This document shows, piece by piece, positions 56,125 through 64,000 of a stretch of DNA of 64,000 bases. The stretch spans positions 992,001-1,056,000 of the forward strand of contig JAUIMM010000550.1 of NCBI GenBank assembly GCA_031769625.1. Direction: 5' to 3'. The notes under the pieces are model-generated. The model did not search any database. It saw nothing but the letters and a program-made list of their open reading frames with translations, and was not told the DNA's origin. The first letter of the stretch is position 1. Every line of letters begins with the position of its first letter. Both the position numbers and the translations under genes were made by a program. The stretch comes from Taudactylus pleione. Taxonomy: Eukaryota; Chordata; Amphibia; Anura; Myobatrachidae.

Positions 56125-58192
56125 CAAAGAAATTTTCTGCAACAAGTAGAAAGTTGATTCCATAAGATCCCACCCACTTTTGTTAAAAAGAGATGCCCAG
56201 GACCAGGAAACAGTGCTTTGTGCACCCATGGGCTTGCATGGGCAGCTCTTCAGGTTGCAGGGTCTTAATCCAGGCACCCTGCAAGACAAACACAAGTGCC
56301 GCAGAGACAGTGACGCCCCCTTGGCCTTGTGCCCTTGCTGGGGACACCACATGCAAGTCCTTAGGTACCAGCCTGCATAATACTGAACTGCACATACAGT
56401 TGTTTTGCCAATACTGTTATTTTTTTCCTATGATATGTTGACTTAAAAAACAAAGTGGGCGTTTAGAATGGGAAAAACTGCAGAGACACAGTCAGCCACC
56501 CTCATTTCTCACTGTTGCACCTAGATCACAGACAAGTTTATGGGTTAAGCACTGCAGCAAGGTGTAGCGTATGCATCTGAATATGGGAAGAAAGAGTTGG
56601 GGGATGAGAAGGTGTAATTTCCTATGTGCCAGTCTGGACTGCTCCTAATTCCCTTCCCTAGTAATACAAATGCCTTGCCCTGGCACAGTAGTATAGAAAC
56701 AGTTACAAAGAGAAAGTAATAAAAAATATAACCATAAAACAGCAAGTGCCTAAGGGGCCTATATAACGAGAATCGGTGATAGTAAGGATGTAGCTGCTTA
56801 TGGCTGTGATATAAGAAAACTGTCCCAAAGGCATGATTACCCCCATATTTACATTCCTATCACTGATAGTACATAACAGGCTTTTATACATTAACAGAAT
56901 AGGCAGCACCCCACAAACACACAACGCCCCTGTTCATTATAGGACCCCTGGAATGGTCACTGTAACACACCGCTATCACACACAGCCATGTATAATTGTG
57001 AGTGACACAAGCACAGCTATCTATCACTGTGACGCACTCACAGCTATCTGCCTGCTCCTCTCCCTCCCCATGATAAATGCCTGCTTCCTAATGAGCGCTG
57101 CTGATGAATTCAGTGCTGCAGCCCAAGGAAGATTTAACTTCTAATGAGATAACGAGTTTGGAATCGCAATGGGTCTCTTCATAATATTCCTCCTCCCTTG
57201 CACTGCACCTCATCCATCACGGTGAACAGGCTGCATTATAACCAGGGGAGAAGGGACTGAGCTTTCCAGATCCGCTCTCTACATTTCTCCTGTTTCACAA
57301 AACAATTCTTCACACCTATGGCTCCATGTAACCACTCATTAATAACCATATAATGAGCCCTTCATTATCTATCCATGATATACTGTACATTCTGTAACCT
57401 AACCTGTAACCTATCCAGCGAACGCCTTCGGTTATCGCTCCCATGGGCATAGCTGGGATCTCTCCAAACAAACTCATTCTCAGGACTCCAGCTGGACTTT
57501 TGATGGCCCCACATAACCTGCTACTTCAATGGACTGTTTTATTATATTATTTTAACACTATTTTATATATGTGCATTTATAAATGAGTCCCACTGTAGGA
57601 AACCTTTTGTACAGCAAATTTGGCAATCTCAGGACTATGTGTGTTTCATAAATCACTCTGGTTTACTGTAAGAAGATAAATCATTCTGTTCATTTTTACT
57701 TTTTCTTCAGTCTGCTATCAAGGATTTACTGATTTACTATTGTACATTGCGCTACACAAGTCCGTCTAATGATGTACAGTAGTGTCACATTACTAACATG
57801 GCAACCAAAGTCACATGACTTGTGATGTACAGTAGTGAGCAGTGAGGCTTTGTAAACCCCTCTTGTCTGTATGCTGTTTGCAGGTCAGGTGACCCTTTTC
57901 TCAGGAACAAGCTTTAGCGCTGAGATGAAAATGCAGACATTTAACTCCCCCGCAGAGAGATTTTGCTTAATTTTGCACAATGTTTGCTTGAACCTGAGGT
58001 CCTAAAATCAGAATGTATTGTATGTTTACATTAAATTAGGTTTAGTGTTGACTGTGCTTAGTAACCAGATCATTACCCAGTTCTGATAGGATGCAGTGTC
58101 TCTCCATCAGCAGTGGATCATTTTATACAAAGGGAATTGCCAGCTGTTGTCTATAACCATGCTCTAGTGAGGTCTGCACACACTGAAATGCT
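56125..58192. other. Unclassified intronic DNA
   Basis: Two kilobases with no exon, element end or RNA gene recognised. TGATGTACAGTAGTG occurs twice (57771, 57821), a small local repeat. Confidence 0.45.
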
Positions 58193-58200
58193 GCTTCAGA

Positions 58201-58570
58201 CAGGGCTGGATTATGGGCCACATGGGCCGTGACTAAAAATGTCCAAGGGCCTATAGTGATAAGTGGAGGAGCTGTGACAGTGCTGTGTGGGTGTGTCCAG
58301 TGCTGTGTGGGTGTGGCCAGAGCCACATGGATGTGTACACCCCCTACACTATCAACATCACTGCCTCCCTAAATACATTAAAATAGAAACATTCCATGAT
58401 TTAGTAGGAAAGAACCCCCCTAGAAATACAGTTTTAATACTTATGATTTATGATCGACTGTGTGGCCAGTTAGGCAGCTGACTCCCATCATAATGCCAAA
58501 ATCATGGGCCTGTTCTTATGTGGAGGCCTGGAGCTGTAGTTCCAACCATCCCATTGTTAGTCCTGCCCTG
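58201..58570. mobile_element. 370-bp hAT-type MITE, CAGGGCTGGATTATGG start
   Basis: Perfect 8-bp duplication GCTTCAGA (58193-58200, 58571-58578). Right end TAGTCCTGCCCTG is the approximate complement of the left. Confidence 0.9.
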
Positions 58571-58702
58571 GCTTCAGATATTTGGGAGATTTGTCAAAGG
58601 TCAGTCAGTTGCTTACTGTGGTCATGGGAAGGATGGAAAATTACCAAACTACAACCCCCCCACAAAAATCCAAATAACCAAGGATATAAATAGTACAAAT
58701 AA

Positions 58703-58703
<1 letters not shown>

Positions 58704-58761
<58 letters not shown>
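58704..58761 (+). repeat. (AAT)n microsatellite
   Basis: Nineteen or so uninterrupted AAT units. Confidence 0.97.
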
Positions 58762-58762
<1 letters not shown>

Positions 58763-59865
58763 TTAAAAATGTTGAGTAAATGCTGCCCTCTAGTGTCTAC
58801 CATCCTAGACACATTCCCATTTCATTCTATGGATGAAATTTAAGTAGCGTGGCTGCCACAATTTTTCGGGGAGTTTGCATCCCGCCGAATTACTAAGCTG
58901 AATCACACTGCAAAACCACACTTATGACCAAAAAATGCCATTACAATTTTTCCCCAGTAGAATTATTGAAATCACCAGATTTACTAAGTGGCTGAAATCC
59001 CACGGCAAACACGCAAAAAATAAAAATAATTATAATATTTGCCTCTCAGATGCATTTGCATAATGAACTGCTCCATGGGACCTGTGCAGCCTGCTAATTA
59101 TAACAAACAAATATAAAAAAAATTATGTGAGGCCCCATGCAAAATGACAACCAGCACTATTCCTTTAGCCCTAGACTAGTACTGGAAAAATTGGGGGGAC
59201 AATGAGTGCAGGGCATCCCTAATATTACTACTAACCAGCACTACCCTTTACCAGCCAGGGGTGGTGCAACTACAGCAGGCAGGACACAGCATGGCTGTTC
59301 CCACTCTCTGACCAATCAGAGCCTCCCATTCATTTCTATGGGATGATGGGTTATAACCTGTAATTCATGATGGGCACCCTGACGTGGTAAGTTCAGCGAC
59401 ATGTATGTTTTTATTTTTTATCTTTTTTCAAGTATGTGTCTTCCTGAATCACCGTAAAGCAGAGGATATATGTAAGTAATAAAATGGAGAACGAGGGATG
59501 TGGGGTGTCTAACTAATAAATTATTTTTTCTACAGTGTGTTTGTTCTCTCTGTTTACTATATCTTTTAATTTTAAAAGATGCACTACAGACGCCAGCAGG
59601 CACTGAATGCCAGGGCATGTTAGGACTTATGTTTCTCCAAATGACTGGCAGCCATAAAATTGGGCCTGACAGGGCTAGCTAGGACTTGTAGTGCGCCAGT
59701 AAATTACAGTATTAATTCTATAATCAAACTATTACTATCAACCCCACACCCACATCCTAGCGGTGTGAAGAGTAGCCCTAGTACTATCAGCATACTGTTT
59801 TTCCTAAATGGATGCCCCACATTTATTTTGTGGGCCTGACTACCCCCTAGGGAATCCTGACCGGC
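58762..59865. other. Unclassified intronic DNA
   Basis: No feature recognised. Confidence 0.4.
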
Positions 59866-59869
59866 TTAA

Positions 59870-60225
59870 AGGCCCCTAAACAATAGACAACATTTTAAAT
59901 GATTTGGCCAATTCTGATGATTTTGAACGACAATTCGTTCAAATCATGTGTGTACGCACTATGCACGCTCCCACGATGTTGTTCATCGCCTCTTCAGATC
60001 TTTTGTACATGCGGGAAGATCTGTCAATCTCGTTAACGATTCCCAGCAGATCGTGCAGTGTGTACGCTCTACCGAACGATCGGGCGATATGGTTACATTA
60101 TATACTTATCATTTGATTGTTGGTTAGATTGCACAATGTGTATGCACTAGATCGTTTGCCTGGGAGTTCAAAGGAAATCGTTGACTACATTGCATCATTT
60201 GCAAGTCGTCTAGCGTGTACCTAGC
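59870..60225. mobile_element. MITE flanked by TTAA
   Basis: AGGCCCCTAAACAATAGAC at the left and TCTAGCGTGTACCTAGC at the right lie between TTAA copies (59866-59869, 60226-60229). Interior AACGAACGATCG-type pairs. TTAA would suggest piggyBac; a TTA reading would suggest Harbinger. Confidence 0.65.
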
Positions 60226-60431
60226 TTAAGTCTCATGGCACTATGGCGGGGAGAACCTGCGCTGCTATAGTGACACCTGTCCTGGCTCTTTTTTTTTAAC
60301 AACTACTTTTTTTTTCATATATAGAAGGCTACATGGATCCTAGGGATTGGTGCAGCACATCTAAAGCCCAGATAATTTTTGGAGGGACTTCCAGTGGGAT
60401 CAGGGCTTGCGAATTGTCAGGGATCAACAGC

Positions 60432-60993
60432 GGGTTCTGATTCAGCAAGGAATACAAAGGAGAGAAGCACGCACTCGGCAGATGGTTTTGCACTGCACAT
60501 GCGTATGTATCGCATGTGCGCGAACTAGTCAGCGCGATCGGGGAGGCATACGCAGACTAGACGCAGCGTGTACACAGACCCCTTCTGATATTGGTTGACA
60601 GGAAGTACCGTTGGTGGGTGGTGACGGGGGGTGGTCGGGCGAACGCAGGTGTACCTGTGCATTGGGAAGCTGTTTTAGGGGCGTCCATAATTAAACCAGT
60701 GCCGCGACAGACGCAGTGATGAGACTCCGTGTACACAGGAAGTTGCCAAGTTCCTGCGCGAGTTCTGGTCCACCACTATTATGCAAATGTGGTCGATGGT
60801 TCTCAGTTTTACCGATGTTTACGTTATTTTGCATACTGATCAGGCTGTGAGTAAAGGGAGATGGGCGGCATAATATAGGGCTGGGAGTCTGCATCTTGTG
60901 CTGCGGTCTCCGTGCGTATGCATTGATTAGCATATTCTCACAGCGGACGGGTGCGTGCGTTCTCTCCTTTGCGTTGCTTGCTGAATCAGGCCC
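60432..60993. mobile_element. Harbinger-like MITE, GATTCAGCAAGGAA subfamily
   Basis: Left GGGTTCTGATTCAGCAAGG, right TTGCTTGCTGAATCAGGCCC. Related to 48067-48565 (shared GTGAGTAAAGGGA). No clean 3-bp duplication. Confidence 0.75.
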
Positions 60994-60994
60994 A

Positions 60995-61680
60995 TTATCA
61001 AATGTAATTTTTTGAAACTAACAAACAGAAATTGAGAGTGACATTGTATCACTTCTGTAGTTCTAAGCAATAGATTGTTCAGCTCTCATGTGGCTAAAGA
61101 AAAGGTTTACAGCAGTGTCCTATAATCTGATTACAGACAGGAAAGTTGCTACTTATGCAAAAATGTCTTCAACAATTGCAACTTTTTTCAAATCTCTGTT
61201 CTGATGTAAAATATTAAAGGGACAAACCCCTTCTTTGTATACCTGGCATTTACAACAACCTTCTCACCGTGTAACAAATAGGGCTAAATCTCAAAGCAGA
61301 AAATGAATGTGCTTATGAATTCTCATATTTAATAGGGTGATGCTGCAGCCCACAGTGGAGCACTACACGTCATCGGGGCCTATTCATCATCAGGGGCCAT
61401 CCGGAAGTAGCAGAGTTACTTATTGGAGACTACTGAGTCATTTGCACATGCGTGACTTGAGGTGCAAAGGCAGCAGAGGAATCCACTCGGATCCCTCTTC
61501 GCCTCTAATGGGCACATTACATAAAACATGTGAAAATAGCGTTTCCTCATGTGTAATGGGCCCATTAGTGTTGAGAAATAGTCCCCATTGTCTCACAGGT
61601 CCTGTAGCTACAACACTGCACCCCCCCCCCCCCCGCCCAGTTTCCAGTGAACGGAAAGAAACTCCCGCTAATATGCTACA
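60995..61680. other. Unclassified intronic DNA
   Basis: No exon or element recognised. A C14 run lies at 61621. Confidence 0.4.
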
Positions 61681-61682
61681 TG

Positions 61683-62600
61683 CAGTGGCGTAACCAGAGC
61701 GGGTCAGCCGGGGGTCGTATCCTGGGTGCCGGCAGCACTGGGGGGTACCGTCGGACCGGCCGCACTGCCGGCTGCAGTCATGGTCCGGTAAAGGCAGTGT
61801 ACTGCTGACCACAGTGAGACCGGTCTGCACTACACAGTAACACACACACTCGTACTACCTCGCAGGGGTGTGTGTGTTTCAGCAGCCAATGGGAGTCAGA
61901 AAAACTGTCATTGGCTGCTGCGCCTACTGCCGAAGCCGGGCTGGAGCTCACTCATGAGCTCCGCCTTCTGGCTCCCGCAGTGGGTGATGGGAGAGACTCT
62001 CCCATAGTACCGAGCAGGAGGACTGAGGAGCGGACAGCAGCGGTAAGTGTTTTGTGTGAGTATGTTTGTTGTGTTATATATGTAATTGGCACTACTGGCT
62101 GGGAGCACTGTAAAGCGGCACTGTATCACTACTGGGGACACTGCATAGGAGGGACCACTACTGGGGCCACTGCATAAGGGGCACTGCATAGGGGGGACCA
62201 CTACTGGGGGTACTGTATCAGGGGCACTACTGGGGCACTGCATAGGGGACACTACTGGGGGCATTGCATGGGGGATCACTACTGGGGCACTGTATAAAGG
62301 GGACTATTGCGGGCACTGCATAGGGGGACCACTACTGGGGGTACTGCATAAGGGGCACTGCATTAGGGGGAACCACCACTGGGGGCACTGCATGGGGGGA
62401 CCAGTACTGAGGGCACTGTATAAGGGGGACTTCATAGGGGGGAATACTACTGCGGGCACTGTATAAGGGGCACTGCCTACGGGGGAACACTACTGGGGGC
62501 CTGCATAAGAGGGACCACTACTGGGGGCACTGTATAAGGGGGACCACTGCATAGGGGGGACTGTATAAGGGTCAATACTGGGGTCACTGCATAGGGGGGC
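61683..62600 (+). mobile_element. hAT-type left end followed by a GGGGCACTGCATA minisatellite
   Basis: CAGTGGCGTAACCAGAG at 61683 matches the ends of the GGCGTAACTA-type hAT elements. No matching right end is present before 62600. From about 62095 the sequence is a minisatellite. Confidence 0.55.
62095..62600. repeat. Irregular minisatellite
   Basis: Repeated blocks GGCACTGCATAGGGGGACC and ACTACTGGGGGCACTG with 28-45 bp spacing, over fifteen blocks, alternating CATAGGGG and TATAAGGG variants. Confidence 0.9.
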
Positions 62601-63160
62601 AAATTTAGTGAAAAGGTGCAGAATTTCACAGAGTCACACCCGATTGCAATGCAAGTTTTCCATTCATGTATACATTTTATATACAGGGCACTATCTGGCT
62701 GAATTACAGATACAAAAACGCAGACGAATGGCCCAGACGCAAAGCTCACAGCCATCCAGATAAGAATATGAACAAAATAGGCGGTGCCCCGTATATACGT
62801 ATTACAGTTGTATGATGTCGCAACATATTCATCTCAATGCATAATGGAAAATACAAGTGGAAAATAACATTGGTTTTCAATATTTTCATTGTTTACAGAA
62901 TGCTAGAGAGGCGCTCTGGTTAATGTCCTGGTGACAGAAAGCCTGAAGATAAATAATAAATGAAACAAATGTGTATATGCCTGCTCTCATTAAGTCACAT
63001 TTCTCTTGATAAGTTAAAGCCTTGATGAAAATGTGCTGTGACTAAATTTATAACATTATGTGGATTAAAAAAGAAAAATAGCCACATTTTATATTTATTA
63101 AAACATTTGTTTAAAAAGATCTTATTGTTTTCTCTTATGTGACATAGATTGTATGTCATA
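62601..63160. other. Unclassified intronic DNA
   Basis: No feature recognised. Confidence 0.4.
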
Positions 63161-63170
63161 GATTGTATAC

Positions 63171-63949
63171 TAGTGGCATACCGAGGGGGGTGTGTGTGGG
63201 CCTCCTTGCCCTGGGCGCCATCTGACTGGCCGGGTAGAGGAGCGCTGCCTGCCTGGGCAATGTCCAGTGCTGGGATCAAGTGTTGATCCCAGTGCCAGAA
63301 GTCCTGCAGTCCGGTAAGATGTGTCCCCAGCGGGACACATTTCACTGGGATTTACTCAGCGGCGGGTGGCATTTGGCGCTGGCCGCGAGCTGGGTGTAGC
63401 TTGCAGACTGGCAGCCATTTCAATTTGGCGCCGGTCGTAAGGCAATCACGGCTCACGGACCGGCAACCAATAGAAAGCGGGTGCAGCGAGCCAATCGCTG
63501 CTCGTCGCTCCATGGTTGGCTCCGCCCGTGACGCCTGATGTCAGATGACGCAGGGCAGAAGAGTAAGTTCTGTGGTGGCGGATAAAGGATGAAGGCATGG
63601 TGCAGGAGAGGCTAAAAGATTCCAGGCTCAAGAGAGAAGAGCTCCGGTGGCAGCGCAGCTGGCCAGGAGGGGTCAGCGGCGGAAGATTGCGGCTGAGGAC
63701 TGGACAGGACTGGACAGGTAGGCCCTCTATGAGGCCTTCCCATCCTTAATGCCTCCCTAGACCACCAGGTTGCCAGCAGTAGGCCGTGAGAGTAAGCAGG
63801 CCTTAGGCCTGCAGCACTGATAGGCAGGCATTAGGCCTGTGCTCCTGAAGCTATAAATGATCCTAGACAATAAGCCCAGGTCCCATAAATGGGGAAGGGG
63901 CATTTATTCCAGCTTGTCCTGGGCGCCAAATCCCCTATTTACGCCCCTG
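63171..63949. mobile_element. 779-bp hAT-type non-autonomous element
   Basis: Left TAGTGGCATACCGAGG and right complement CAGGGGCGTAAATAGG lie between perfect 8-bp duplications TTGTATAC (63163-63170, 63950-63957). GC-rich interior with CCAATAG and CCAATCG boxes near 63467-63495 and a GGACAGGTAGG stretch that could act as a splice donor. It may derive from the promoter and first exon of a larger hAT element. Confidence 0.9.
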
Positions 63950-64000
63950 TTGTATACCATAGATTATATGCCATATATTGTATACCATAGATTGTATTCC

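Noticed and set aside
58518..58766. Protein ending in a long poly-isoleucine tract
   Set aside because: This is a translation of the AAT microsatellite.

Overview
The window reads as vertebrate nuclear DNA made almost entirely of transposable elements. The mix (Ngaro-type tyrosine-recombinase retrotransposon, hAT elements, a Tc1/mariner element, and many short palindromic elements with 3-bp target duplications) fits a large amphibian, probably anuran, genome. That assignment is an inference. I found no bacterial-style operon, RNA gene or CRISPR array.

Only one stretch looks like host coding sequence: a 150-bp, phase-0 exon on the minus strand at 34103-34252. It has canonical AG/GT splice borders and encodes the N-terminal segment of noelin-2/olfactomedin-2 (olfm2). 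The window is therefore best read as the two introns flanking that exon. Positions above 34252 are upstream intron and positions below 34103 are downstream intron.

Layout. A decayed Tc1 element with 200-bp TIRs lies at 1493-3110. A plus-strand hAT element (5531-9644) has landed in the 3' end of an older relative. A 66-bp minisatellite (about 11041-13660) contains a 1251-bp higher-order repeat present in two apparently identical copies. A minus-strand hAT of the same family follows (13728-17662). Small hAT MITEs and elements with telomere-like internal repeats occupy 17.7-23.2 kb. A broken Ngaro-like retrotransposon (about 23.9-30.9 kb) retains gag-like, RT, RNase H, tyrosine recombinase and SGNH hydrolase segments; two MITEs have split it. 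The rest of the window holds nested MITEs, short hAT derivatives, palindromes and unclassified intronic DNA.

The most unusual signal is a family of about 0.5-kb elements (for example 556-1017, 25630-26175, 28577-29107, 43010-43554, 47122-47659, 48978-49511, 49515-50053). Almost the whole length of each is a chain of eight to ten consecutive hairpins. Each copy is flanked by 3-bp target duplications, which suggests PIF/Harbinger. When subfamilies are compared by eye, differences in one hairpin arm are matched by complementary differences in the other, so hairpin pairing seems to persist while the sequence changes. I could not run an alignment; this is a reading of the copies in this window.
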